Shown: positions 1 through 12,100, counted from the stretch's first letter. The stretch is DNA of 64,000 nt from Polytrichum commune (GCA_950295325.1 OX485808.1:8122501-8186500), one strand, 5' to 3'. Notes: generated from the sequence alone by a model not told the origin. A program made the numbers and translations.

Positions 1-917
1 CCTTGTAGCAATATGGAGAATGATATAATCCTATTTTGGAGATCCACCACCACTATGGTGTTTTGGAGTGCATTGATGTAGATGTGGGAGCCATCAGTGG
101 CTCCAATACAATCAAGGAAACATTGTTTGGCTTGAAATGCCTAGCTGATTCTTGCAAGTCTTTGACCTACAAGTTGAGTAACATATGGCCACGATTGTTG
201 CAAATTGCCAAGCACACTAAAAGTAGTTTGTCTCAGACCATTGACCTCCCCACCGCCACCTTGTTAGCCACAAGCAAAATAAGAGCCTCATGAATCAATT
301 CATATAATATCACAACCGCCTTCTTCTCCACACATATAGGATTTCTCCATATAGATGCCCGCCCTTGGATGCATGATCTCAAGTCTTCCCACAAATAGTG
401 GAATATAAATCTCCTCATGTGCATAATATAATAGAATTGGTCCGGTGGATAAGCTCTAAAAAAATGAACTCATCAAACCAACAAGTGGACCTAGGTTTGA
501 TGTACCAACGGTCATCCAACACTCCCACATGCCAAGCAACCAATTCCATGATTTGTTGTTGTGTGGGTGTTCGAGCCCCTCTTTCTCATAAGTCGTTGAG
601 TCCATGTATTTGTGAAACGGTAGTTGATCTTCTTGTCTTGCAAATATTGTTCTATTTTTCCTAGCATCCTTGATGGAATTGTCTTGCTCCATAGTCTCCA
701 ATACCAATCTAAATGTTGCCAAAGCAATGTGAATGCTTGATATAAGCAAGCTAAGGGAATCGTTGTTGTTGATGACTCCCAATGGAGTTGGAGGAGATGA
801 TGCTTGAAGAAAAATATTAAGGGACTCTAGCTTGAGGAAAGAAGACTTCCTCCAACGAGGAGATGGCACATGAACATCAATATCGGGGGAAGTGGGCTTG
901 CTGGGTGAGGAAGCCAT
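1..917 (-). pseudogene. PIF/Harbinger transposase, broken 5' part
   Basis: The minus strand encodes the N-terminal half of a Harbinger (HARBI1/ALP1-like) DDE transposase; the rest lies off the left edge. The reading starts at the ATG at 917 (MASSPSKP...), runs to 456, and continues in another frame from about 462 through 'MHMRRFIFHYLWEDL' (424-233). A third frame then reads 'FLDCIGATDGSHIYI' near position 80, the conserved first-aspartate block of the Harbinger nuclease (G-x-x-D-G-S/T-H-I). The first frameshift falls at a run of seven A's (459-465), the second near 233, and an in-frame stop lies near 142. Harbinger transposases normally work with a separate Myb-like protein; none is seen here. 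The family call rests on the DGSHI block and the preceding leucine-rich helix region. Confidence 0.72.
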
Positions 918-1138
918 TCAAGATCTAGCTCAGATTGAATGGTGAGATACAAATGCCTTCTATATGTGGTCTCTTCCAAATGTTGAGATTGGTTGAGGTT
1001 ATTATACACCATAGCTTTTAGGCAAAGGTACTACATATCATGATGATTTTCTTGCCTTTTTCCAAAGGGCATGCATGTCCTCATTGCCTACAACCTATCC
1101 CTTTGACTTAGATCGTACAACAAGATCCTTTTGCAATG
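918..1138. other. Short AT-rich spacer, nothing recognised
   Basis: This stretch lies between the Harbinger transposase start and the pogo-like element. It may hold the 5' end of the Harbinger element, but I could not define its terminal repeat. Confidence 0.3.
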
Positions 1139-1140
1139 TA

Positions 1141-2188
1141 CACCCTAACCTTGATAATGTCACACCCTCCGTTTCACCAAAAAGTGTGATATAAACAAGG
1201 TGTGACATACTTGATAATGTCACATTTGGTGCATAATGTGATATTATCAAAAAATATGTAGAAAATCAAAATATAATTACAATTTTTTTTAAAATAACAA
1301 ATACGAGACTTCAATGTTTTTGAATGTAAAATCTAATTCAAAATTGTGAATAACAACAAGAGCACATCATAATGTGTCATTGAGATCAGGTAAAGACCTC
1401 TCACTAGAGACAAAGAAGCTTCTAATGTCACATTGTTTTGTTAATGTTAAATGTGCAACACCAATTCTAATGAGTTTGTCATGGATATTTTCCATTTCTA
1501 ACAACTCATGAGTGCTGAAAATCTGAGAACCTTGGCTAGCCATAAAATTCAAAACATCTTTAGCATATTTTTGTGCATCGCTTAGCTTCACTACTTTAGA
1601 CTCATCATCACTGCTATCAACAATCAATGGGTCCACTTCCATGGAATCAAGAACCTGTTCGCCATCTTGCACTAATTGCACAAGCTCCTCAGTAGAAAAT
1701 TCCACCTCAAAATCATCTTCACCTTCCATGTTTATGTACTCCAAAGGACAAAGCTTTTCTACAGGCTTGCCTTCAACATCCAAACCCAAATTTAATGCGG
1801 CGATGAGTCTACTCAGTTCCAAAGTTGCTTCCTCCATTTTGGATTGAGCATTTGGACTCCGAAACACGTACCAAATTTGAAATTACACAAGGCATCCCAC
1901 TATGCCGAAAGCATTGAATGAGAGCTCATTCAATGACCCCCAATATGCTTTGCTTTAGCCCATGCTCACCCATGAACAATAATATCGAACCCATGCCCAC
2001 CCATACAATCCATCCATACTTGATATTATCACATTTACACTATGGATTTTGAAAAAAAATAGTGACATTATCAAGGGTGATAGGGATAATAACGAGGGAG
2101 TTTTACACTATGAAAATCGGTTTCAAACTTTTAGGTGACAATATCAAGGTGTTCTATTAACAAGGGTGACATTATCAAGGTTAGGGTG
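1141..2188. mobile_element. pogo/Tigger-like non-autonomous element with TA duplication
   Basis: The ends are inverted repeats of about 23 bp: CACCCTAACCTTGATAATGT at the left and its reverse complement at 2166-2188. TA dinucleotides flank both ends (1139-1140 and 2189-2190), the target duplication of the Tc1/mariner superfamily. The core TTGATAATGTCAC recurs at 1151 and 1211, and inverted near 2062, 2135 (one mismatch) and 2166, which looks like repeated subterminal binding sites. The interior holds a transposase C-terminal ORF on the minus strand (1367-1867). Around 1955-2015 it carries ATGCCCACCC-type sequence shared with the hAT MITE at 37.7-38.1 kb. Confidence 0.8.
1367..1867 (-). pseudogene. 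Transposase C-terminal fragment, pogo/Tigger type
   Basis: This 166-residue open frame is acidic, with 'STEELVQLVQDGEQVLDSME' near residue 60, then 'SDAQKYAKDVLNFMASQGSQ' and a short helical end. That layout (an acidic T/S-E-E-L stretch followed by a helix that pairs repeated residues) is characteristic of the tail of Tigger/jerky-type transposases, downstream of the DDE domain. No helix-turn-helix or DDE catalytic residues are present, so it cannot be a transposase by itself. It fills the middle of a TIR element with TA duplications. The open frame could be chance survival or could encode a small DNA-element protein; no homologue search was possible. Confidence 0.5.
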
Positions 2189-2190
2189 TA

Positions 2191-4065
2191 ATTGGGACTA
2201 CATGTTGGGATACATTATAAACTCATAATGGCTAGTTCGACAAAAATCCATGATGGACTTCATCTATACATACATACATACATACATACATACAAATATA
2301 TATGCAAAGACATATTGATGAAGCTATTTAGGACTTAATTGTTGTATGATGTGGGGGGGGGGGGGATGGTGAATCCTTAGCTAACCTAAGAGTACGTCTA
2401 GAAGAAAAGAAAGTTTTAAAGTTTGAATTCTAATATTTGGATCCATATGAGTGTTGTAGAGTGGCAACCACTCTTGAATCCCTAGAGTTAAGCAATGTTT
2501 CATGAATGGTTGGTGTAGAATATGTTTTCTCAGTTAGTAAGTGTTATGAAATCTATAAAATTCTCTTGTTTCATTGAAAGATATTGTTTATTAATGAGCA
2601 CTTAATGGTTGAAATGATTAACATATATTAGATTTTTCAAATGCATGAAGATGATGAGTCAACTCTCAATCCAAATTCAGAGGAAGCTAGGTATTATATT
2701 TTCATAAACCTTGAATTTGCACTCTTTCTTGTTGTTTGGTCTTCTATAGATTTTTGAATGAACACATTCAATTTTCTAAATCTAAAAATCTACTTTTCTG
2801 GCTATGAATTTATGCGTATTAAGGGTGGCATGTGATTTATTCTTCATCCTTTTTTTTTGTTATTGCTCTTACTTATCTTGCTAGTGTGTCCAATATGCCA
2901 ACCTTGTATTGATTGCCCTTTCCAGATGATTGATGGTGCGGTATAACATTTGGCAACCTCACCGTGGTAGATTTGGAGGATTGCGCTTTGCCTTAGAGGA
3001 AGACAAGGTGGAGTGGTTGGAGACTTTGAATTTTGCCCCTCATGCCATCAACTAGTTTTAGATAGTCGTCGTCATTGATGTTGAACCTCTCACAATTTAT
3101 TAGTCTTATTGTAACATTATAGAGAATGTTGAACATGTATTTTGATAGTATCAGCTAGTGCATAGTTGTATACTAACCATTCACATTATAAATGTTTGTT
3201 ATAAGGTTGGAATGGAATTATAGTTGAATGCATTTGTGAACACAATCAAAGTAAATGTTTTAAAAAAAATTGTATTTTTCCTTCTTGTATTTGATTGCAA
3301 CCTTGTTTTTTTTGTTTTTTTTAATAGGTAGCTTTGCAAAATTTCATATATTGTCACAACATATTGTACTTTTTTTTTCTATTTCTATTTACAACTTGTT
3401 TATTTCAGCATGTTGTGAGTCCAAAATGGGTCCACATGTTTGTTTTAACTCTTGTAAACCATTACAAGTGATGTTTTAGTGTTTTATGATTATTTGCAAA
3501 AATATAAAAAGAGTGAAGCTTGAAAGAAGCTAGGTTTAAGCATTAGGCTCATTTGGAGTGGATTGATTAAAAATGTAGTAATAAAAGGAAGCTCCGTAGT
3601 TGGTGAACGTAGTAGGTAGAGAGCCAAGGGTAGTTAAATGATTGAATTAGGACCTTTGGTGTTTGTTTTAGGAAAATGGCTCAAGAGATAAGATGAGAGC
3701 CTACAAAGTACGAGGAGATTTCGAAGGCTTATCGTGAGCCTTGAGGGTGCTCACCTCCTCAAACTCACTATTTAAGACCTCGTTCTTCCCTCACTCCTCC
3801 TCTCTTTCCTTCGTGCTCTTTGGCACCCCACGTGTTATAAGTGTGGGTGCGTGAGAAGTAAGATAGGAGCACGTGTGTGTGCATGGGTGTAAGGTTAGGA
3901 GCCAAAGCTAGTTGGCCTTGAAAAAGGCTTGACCTCTTGTTAGTAATAGTTGGGCGTGAATGATTTAAAGTTCAATTTATGACTTTGTTTGAATACTTGG
4001 ATTTACATAGATTAGCCTTATACTTATGCGGATGTGCAAAGTCTCTTATTGGAACATTTAGTTTT
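2191..4065. other. AT-rich intergenic DNA without a recognised gene
   Basis: No credible coding frame was found; the 69-residue frame at 3270-3479 is low-complexity and Phe/Leu rich. A (TACA)n microsatellite occupies about 2266-2294 and a G homopolymer lies near 2352. Confidence 0.5.
2266..2294. repeat. (TACA)n microsatellite
   Basis: About seven perfect tetranucleotide units. Confidence 0.9.
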
Positions 4066-4330
4066 GTTGGACTTCATATGAATTTTTGAGAGCCAAAAAA
4101 CCGAGACTATGTCCAAACTTCCAAAAACTAGTGAAAAAATGCAGATTCAAAGGAAACAACGTAGAATTGCGACCATATACTTGTTGGAAGTAGAAATATT
4201 ATTGCATATTCATATAGAGGACTTCATTACCTATCCATGGATACCAAAAACTCATTTTTTGGATTTCATATGAATTTTTTAGAGCCAAAAAACCGAGACT
4301 ATGTCCAAACTTCCAAAAAAATAGTGACAC
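4066..4330. repeat. Direct repeat pair of ~70 bp
   Basis: A segment reading GGACTTCATATGAATTTTTG, then AGAGCCAAAAAACCGAGACT, occurs at 4068-4135 and again at about 4260-4326 with few differences, a period near 192 bp. No coding content was recognised. Confidence 0.7.
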
Positions 4331-4799
4331 ACTCTCATAGTTTTTGACTTATGATGTTTAGACTTAAAGTATTGGATTAATTAGGTAGGAAGGGGTGTGT
4401 GTAATTTTTGAATGTATTGGTGATTGACCATTGAGGTAAGTGTTTTTAAACACTCGCACTCTTTTGGTTGAAATAATTATACATTGAAATATCAAGAAGG
4501 AGTTACTACGTGTCATTCCAACATTTTCCACTCGGGCTAGGACGAAATTAAGGGTGGCGAACTTTAGGTGATACATGTATATTTTGTTATCTCTGTGTTT
4601 ATTGGTAACATTTTAACTAGTATCCAAGTGTTATTGGTTGTATTTTTAATGTTATTTTTAATGATTTAGGATTGGTATTACTAATTGAAACCAAATTAAT
4701 GACGATTTGAATGGTATAGAATGTTTGTTGCTCACATAGTCATTTTTACAATGCTATAGTATTCCATCCATTATTTGGTACTTGTACAATTTATTAGAA

Positions 4800-4985
4800 A
4801 AAAATTATGCCAAAAATCATTCTCTCTAAACAATTACAAGTAAATATAGGGTGCTAAAAAATACATCAAAGTGCTTTTTATCTACAAATATAGAGGGGAG
4901 AAATATTGAGAGGTGCATAAATACCTCCCATTAAATACCCCATTATCGCATGTGGTTATGAAACGTAAGGGGGTGTGATCGTCCC
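4800..4985. repeat. Partial copy of the CTCGGGG element right end
   Basis: The sequence TAAATACCTCCCATTAAATA, followed by CCCATTATCGCATGTG, parallels the right part of the element at 5093-6398 (about 6330-6390). It looks like an older, truncated copy lying next to the better-preserved one. Confidence 0.45.
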
Positions 4986-5092
4986 AAGCATTATTGTAGT
5001 TGGTTTACACCTTGTAGTGGTTGGATCTCCCCATTTGTAGACCAAAACTTGCTAATGAATGAAAGTCAATGACAACCACACCTACTTTGGAC

Positions 5093-6398
5093 CTCGGGGG
5101 GGGCACTGGTGAAAAACGTAGGAACTACGTGCGATAAAATATAGGGTCTTGTATAAAAATTTGGCGTAAAATTTGTAAATTATTAGATGTAGTATAGGGT
5201 GCTTTGGGATTGTGAGACATGATTATATGTAATATAGCATTTGACAAAACATGATTAAATTACCTAAGTGGTACATATAAAATAGCATGGAGAAAAAACG
5301 ATAGTTTCAAAAATTAAATACTTTGCTACCAAAATATGGCATGTTCTATATAGGAAGGGTTCAAAAGATAAGGGTGAAGGTTGGTACTAAGTGGGGCAAT
5401 TGTTGACAACCCATTGACTTGATGAAACGTGTAGTCCAGAACGGAAATAGAGAAACGCTCTTCCCAACTGCTATGGCTTACCTCCATTGGTTCAAAAAAC
5501 AGCCGGGTCTCAACAAATATAAGTATATTGAGAGTGGTTGTGTGTGGGTTGATATGGATGCTATTATCTCAACTGTGTCTCTACTGTATGAATCAACTAG
5601 CAAAATCTACACCTTAGATGAGGTAGATGCAAACTCATTGAGTGAGTTCATTTCAAATAAAAAATAAAACTTGCTAAATTTGTACTATCTCACACATGTG
5701 GAGATATAATTTGGAAAAGGGCTGAATGATCATTAGTATACCTTGAAATCTGTAGTAGTCATTTCAGTTCGAGTACCCTCATATCTCCCACATGTGTAAA
5801 TAGTAGCCTAGCTAGTTTAGGTGGATTTTGCTTGCATGGCGTGGGATTTTCCTCCAATGTGTAGGATTGGAATATCAAGGCATCAATTGTAGGGATTCTG
5901 CAAACCTTGTAAATGTGACTTTGAGACACATGTGGCTGGCCTGTTCCCTAAGACCTCAAGGTTTCTAACTGTGTTATCCAACACAACTTTTATTCGTTGG
6001 CTCGTGTTGCTTTATGACATGTAATTGCAATCTTTTGTTGTTATTGTTTAGTGTTTTGCTTTGCCCGGACTTCAGTGTGACCCTGAACCCTAAACCCTAG
6101 TAAATGTCTGTTTCTCTTACTCTGTACATGTGCTTCTAACAAGAATTCTACTGTATCATACACTTTAAGGAATGGGGGCAATCAGGGGTAAAAAATACAT
6201 ATAAGTAATATAGGGTACCATAAAATCAACCATCCAAGAATTTATAATTACCAATAGGGTGCATATAATTACAACAATTTACCATTATTTCAAAAATTAG
6301 CATCCCTTATAATCCTTTCTCATAGGTAAATAGCCCCCATTTTAATAGGTCATTATCGCAGGTGTATGCAAAATATACAAGGGAGTGCCCCCCCCGAG
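5093..6398. mobile_element. DNA transposon with CTCGGGGGGGGCACT termini and 8-bp TSD
   Basis: The left end CTCGGGGGGGGCACT (5093-5107) is matched by its exact reverse complement at 6384-6398. Both ends are flanked by CTTTGGAC (5085-5092 and 6399-6406), a perfect 8-bp target-site duplication. Eight base pairs suits hAT-type insertion, but the CTCGGGG terminus is not the usual hAT CAGGG. Related sequence occurs at about 4800-4985 and 54253-54998. The only open frame inside is an 82-residue ORF at 5419-5667 that I cannot assign. The superfamily is left open. Confidence 0.75.
5419..5667 (+). CDS. Unrecognised 82-residue ORF inside a TIR element
   Basis: The frame starts MMKRVVQNGNRETLFPTAMA and ends in SNKK. 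It has a mixed, non-repetitive composition rich in Tyr, Trp and acidic residues, unlike the AT-rich noise around it. No domain was recognised. It lies wholly inside the element at 5093-6398, so it could be a transposon-encoded remnant or a captured host exon. Expression is not shown, and it could also be chance. Confidence 0.25.
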   Translation: MMKRVVQNGNRETLFPTAMAYLHWFKKQPGLNKYKYIESGCVWVDMDAIISTVSLLYESTSKIYTLDEVDANSLSEFISNKK

Positions 6399-6406
6399 CT
6401 TTGGAC

Positions 6407-9144
6407 ATCCTCAAGTGTAGATTTAGTGCTATTTTGATGTTAATTTTGTTTGGCATGAATTTGGGGCTAACTTATGTAGAGTTGTTCTAATCTCTCACCT
6501 AGTTCTAGCCTTTGTCGTTTGGTCTTCTGACACATGCTAAGGGGATAATGGTAAAAGCATGCCCCTTATACATTGATTGCTAATTCATCTAAATTCAAGC
6601 TCACTAGATTAATTTGGAGTCTTTGACCATGATTTAGGGGCTTTAATTTTTCTATTAAAAAAATTCAAGTGCCCTATAATCAACATTTTGACCCTCTCCC
6701 TCCGCTGGTTCGCCTTCTTACTCAATAAGTTTTGTGAAACTTCATCCGTTACCTATGAGGTAGTTTTCCGTGTGCCATCCATTCTAGTGAAGAAATTAAA
6801 CTATGCCACAAAAAACAAATGCATAGGGAAATCGAATATGGGCTTTCCTAAACGCTTTCAATAACATACGACCATGAATGTTGGTGGATACTTGCTTTAA
6901 ATTATGTGTGCATGAGAGTCACACCAACCTTGGGCAACACCATATTTGTGATCATGAAGCCGTCAACAAGTGAGTGCATCGGTTTAATTAAATAATCCAA
7001 CTTGCTAAAAGCAACTAATTATATGTGGACAACCTAAATAAGTACAAACTAGCTTAAGTTACATGTGATCTCCGGATAACCTTTTGGAGCCTTGAAATTA
7101 AGCTACACATTTTCACCACACCTACATAACATTCCTCAACCTTGTTTTTGAGTAGTGTGGGCCTAACAATGTGTTGGAGTTGGGGTGAGTTCCCATGCAG
7201 GTTTCACTAGTGGGAATAAGGACAAACCTACCCAAATGTAGATGGAATTTGGTGGTAGGTTAGTCTGTCCCAACTAGCTACTCTCATCTTCTAATATCAA
7301 GGCTCACCTACTAACCTCCTCTTCCTCATCCTAAAACCGATCGTCAATCCTTCGGTGATTGGCACTTGTAGGTTAAAAAGTGATTTGGTGGGAGCATGGA
7401 AATCTAGCAGCCCATGTTCACGGCCCTCCACATTCTAGTAGGCTAACATAATGTGGTTAATTGGTGGCTTGTGCTTATCTACATGTGAACACCTCCAATC
7501 CACTATTATCTAGAATCTAGTGGGTGAGTGGCCGACATGGGAACTTTATGAATAAGGTTGATTGTGGTTGCAAGACATGGTAAACACATACACAACTTTC
7601 ATGAACCAAAAGTTATAGAGTTAGTTTTGCATTATATTGTCCTATAAGTCTAGGTTGCATTAATCCTCGAGACCCCATTAGATTTCAACTCATGTCAAAT
7701 GTCTATTTAAGATAGATAGATAAATAGATAGATATATTGGTCGCTTATTAGGGAGGCAAGCATAAATGAAGAGTCTCTTTGTTTGAAGGCTATTATCACT
7801 TGTCGTGGTGAGTGCTTTATGATTGGGATTGAAAAAGTGTATATTTTATTTAGTGTGGGCCATATTAATCATCTATTTGAGAAATTGATGTGAGTGAGTA
7901 TTTTATTTTATGCTATATTTGTTCTTGAACTAATACTCAATTGGTCGATTAGAAGTCTCTAGGTCCAAAGCGCGCCCATATTATTTCCATCCTAACTAGA
8001 CAATTCGAGTGGCCCCACATCAATTGTTTCCACAATAAGTCTTCATGCACACTAATATGATCTACAAATGGACACCAAAAAAACGTGTGTTCAAAGACAT
8101 GGGACTACATGCTCAAAATATGGTGATCATTCTAGGCTTATAGTCAACATGAGTGGGGACACCTATATAGCCACTTAATAACCACACAAATCTCCATTTT
8201 GATAACGAATAAGATTTTCGTGTGAGCTCCAAAAATTGTAAGCCTAACCACCACATATATGAGTTGGATTCGCTAATCACCTCGCACTAATTGCATGTTT
8301 CATATTCTACGAGAAGTGGGTGCAGTGAGAAATTATCCAAATAACACATGTCTACCTTGCTCAACATGCTAGATAAATAGTAGTATTAAACTTATTGTAT
8401 ACAACAAAAGAAGAATCCCACATTGATAATTGGATCAATAAGTAGTACAAGAACTAAACTAGATAATCTTATTACTATGGGCCACAATAATCTTCTAGAG
8501 CCCATGCTAATTCTCATAATGAGAATTAATGTGGGCCACATTAATCTTCATCCCACGTTATTTTTCTAGCTAGTAGAAAATAAGTGTGGGCCACAATAGT
8601 TGCCTTTATAGTACAAAACTAGTGTGAGAAATAACAAAAGCTTTTCTAAAATATTAGTGTGGGTAATTATATGTTCATGTGCTACTTTTGGTGTAAGACG
8701 ATTATATTATTTTATGTACTGAGATTTTGGTTGGAAGTCTTCAAAAACACTTGTTAGGGGACAACCCGGGGTCTTGGACCATGCTAAGTTCACCTTGACT
8801 AGAAAATTAGTGTGGCCCATGCTAGTAATTTCCACCCACACTAATAGGACTATTTAGTGTAATGGCGGCTGTGGATTACCTCCGGCCATATCTCCGTTTC
8901 GCTACATAGCAATATGTTCCATAGACGTAGATAGCGGTGATAGGTAGAAACTCGCGACCCTCGGTATTGAGAATAGGTCAATCGCTCTTCCCCTATAACC
9001 ATGGCGCGATTCCGACCGAGATTTCTCCCTGCATTGCAAAGGCATTACGAATCTCCGAACGACGGAGGCGACTCAAGTGCAATGCAAAAAGATGCAGGAG
9101 CGCAATGAAATGAATTTCGGTGACGGATTCGAAACTCGGTGGCC
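6407..9144. other. Intergenic region upstream of the AlkB gene
   Basis: No gene was recognised. Short motifs of the type GTGTGGGCCACATTAATC recur between about 7850 and 8840 in both orientations, suggesting a decayed repeat. A (GATA)n-like tract lies at 7711-7735. The last ~200 bp before 9145 are markedly richer in CpG than the rest and probably include the promoter and 5' UTR of the next gene; no clear TATA box was identified. Confidence 0.4.
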
Positions 9145-12100
9145 ATGGCTCCCACTCAACCTCAGAGGAAGAAGCAGAAGAAACAGCAGGAGGGAAGCCG
9201 CCTGTTGCCATGCCCTGTTTGCCATCGCTCATTCCCTCACTATTTCATTCACGATCACGTCAACATTTGTCTCGACACGCCACAGACCATCAGCGTGCAC
9301 CGTGACCGTCTGACAGCAGCACCTGTGAGCCCCATTGCGAGAGATTGCGTTTCGAGAGCTTGTGAGCTTGAAAATGAGAGGGCGACTGAAGAAGGGGTTG
9401 TGGTGGAGCGACAGAACTACGCAGCAGGGGTCAGAGGAGGCTGTGGAGATGCTGCAACCGAGGAATCAAAAAATTTGCAAAGGATTCCTCAGTCCACAGG
9501 GTTTAGCCCAATGGCCGAGGGTTTTGCAGAGAGAGCCAAGACGTTTGAAAGCATGCCGGGTATGATGTGGCGGGAGAATGAAACCTGTATTGAAAATCCT
9601 ACTGAAGAATTAGGGGTAGTTGAGCAAAGCTGCGCAGTTGGGGTTAGAGGAGACTGTGAGCATGCTGTAACCGAGGAGTCCAAAAATTTGCGAAGGATTC
9701 ATCAGTCGACAGGGTTTAGCGCAATGGTCGAGGGTTTTGCAGCGGGTGTGAAGACATTTGAAAGCATGCCAAGTATGGTGGGTCGGGAGGATGAGATATT
9801 TTCTGGAAATCCTCCAAGAGGAGAGTCGACTGGAGAATTAGGGGTAGATTGCCAGGCATCATCGACATTGTGGAGGTTAGGGGATGTCTCTACGAAACCA
9901 GGTCCTGGATTCAAGTTTGTCCAGGTGATTTAATAACATTCCCCTTTACAGTTCAAGATGTTGTCTGTACATTCTCCGGAACAAAGTCTGGATACTTCAG
10001 TTCAGCTCTTGGTGGCCTTCAATCCGCCACACAGAGCTTGAGGTTGAGCTCAAGCTTGCAAATTTGGTGGGCCAAGGTATAAGCATTTGGACCGTTTATG
10101 TGCCTAAAATGGTGGGGCTCGGTTCATTCCTAATTTGGATTGATTTTCAAGTTGAAGCCCAATCTTGAATTCGTAAGTCAGTTATTGGATTTGACATGAC
10201 TACGAGTTCAAGTTCGGGCTTGAACATAAAAACTAATCCAGAAAAGCCGGGGATCAACCTTAAGACACCAGTTCAGGCACATTTGAGAGGGTTTAAATTG
10301 TGGCAACCCCATGAAACATAATGGTTGTCTAGGATCCGAGAATGTCGAATTTGGTTAAAAATGTAATGTGGATGGAGAGTTGGATGGACACGACCTTCAG
10401 TGCCTGGAGGAAGTTCATGGGTCGTAAAATTCTGCAATGTAGAGATTGAAAAGCGGAGTTGAAAGATTAAACTTAGCAGTGGTACGGTTTTCAGAGCTGA
10501 TTGTAATACTCTAAGTGATATTATCAGGTCAATGTGGATAGATTGTAGAAGAAAAGTTCAAAGATTTCCCGAGTAATTGACATGTTGATACCCGAGACCT
10601 GAATGTCCCTGTTGGCATATACCCTCACTGTCTGATACTTTAACCCTCTGCTGGACTCTGAACACAGGTGCAGAGACAAAGTCAGGCTAGGCTATCTATG
10701 TTTTGCAAGCTTCCCTGGTCATTTGCATTGCAACGCAAGCCCTCTGTCATGGTATTGCAATCAGGGTTAGTCAGAACTACACATCTTCCGTTTTAACCTT
10801 GTATTAGACAAATGTCCGTGTCTAATATCATCTTGTAATGCTAAGGTGGTGCTTCCAATATTCTGATGCAGGGGTGACTCCCTTCCTTGCACATGTGAAG
10901 ATTATTAACATAGTTACCTGCACTGCCTGGAATTATGTAGCCTGAAAGTTACACGTAAATTGGATGCTTGGACCTTTGGTAAGCATGGTCGATATGTTGA
11001 TACTGCAGCGACAGAGGCATTGATTATGATAAACAGTTATTTATAAAGTAGTTCTTGTGAAAATGTGGTGAAGAAAATGAGTTCTCAAGTTAAATGAACA
11101 TTTGGATGACACATGTGCCGCAATGCATTGTGAACAAGTTCATCGTCTGCGTTGCAGGATGGTACTGTTACGGAGTTGGCTCTCATTAGATATTCAACAG
11201 AGGCTGGTGTCTGAAACTCAGAATGCAGCACACCTATTCTCCCGGCCCACAACAGCTGGTGGTGGCAACTACCACCTCTATTCTGTACGTTGCTCTGGTC
11301 AGGTCTTCAAGAGTTAATGTGCAACACAAGATCGCAGAATTTGTGTGTGACTTGATAGAGCTTAGGTCCAAGTTTTCAAGCATGTATGTGTCTGACCAAG
11401 TTAGGGCTGCTCAAAATTTTGAGAGAGCAAGAGTGACTTCAGCACTGTTAGAATCTCATGTACTTTTCTCCCCTCTTGTTAAATATAGTAGCAAATGTTC
11501 TTTGATCACGGAAGTGACCTCTCTCTGCCTATCAAATCTAAAATAAAATAAAATGATGTTATTATTTGGTGATTGTTGGTATCCTTGCAGATGTCATTTG
11601 GCCGTCAGTGGGATGCAAAGACAAGACGCTTTGCAGGGGATGTGGGGCAAGAGCTCCCGGCCTGGATGTATGATCTGTCTCGAGATTTGGCATCGGATGC
11701 ACAGAAGCATACTCCTGTCTATGCACCTGGTTCAATCTTTGCACCCGATGTAGCACTTGTGAACTTTTACCCTGTGAGTTTTAAGTGATTCTTGGGGAAT
11801 ATAGTGTTTCATTAAAGCAGACGTTCAAGTATTATGTAGTAATCATATGTCGTTCCTTTCTATGGGTGTTGTACATAGAGTGCACAAGTATGAATCTGAA
11901 ATGACATGATTTGTTTCTTGATGCAGTCGAGATGTTCAATGCAAAGGTTGTGTATGCATATAGGCCAAATATGTGTTACTCTTTAAGGCTTTTGTCATTT
12001 GAATATTGAATTGGAGTCATTATCGGTCAACTTATGTTAATGAACATCTTGGCAGGTCAAATCAGAAGAGCTCGGAGTGGTGGGATTAGGAGGACATCAA

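Noticed and set aside
11927-11946. Candidate micro-exon between AlkB exons 3 and 4 (TCGAGATGTTCAATGCAAAG with AG/GT flanks)
   Set aside because: Twenty bases break the reading phase; a 15-base version keeps phase but lengthens the NFYP-GGHQD spacing beyond the family norm. Direct splicing of 11773 to 12056 is simpler.
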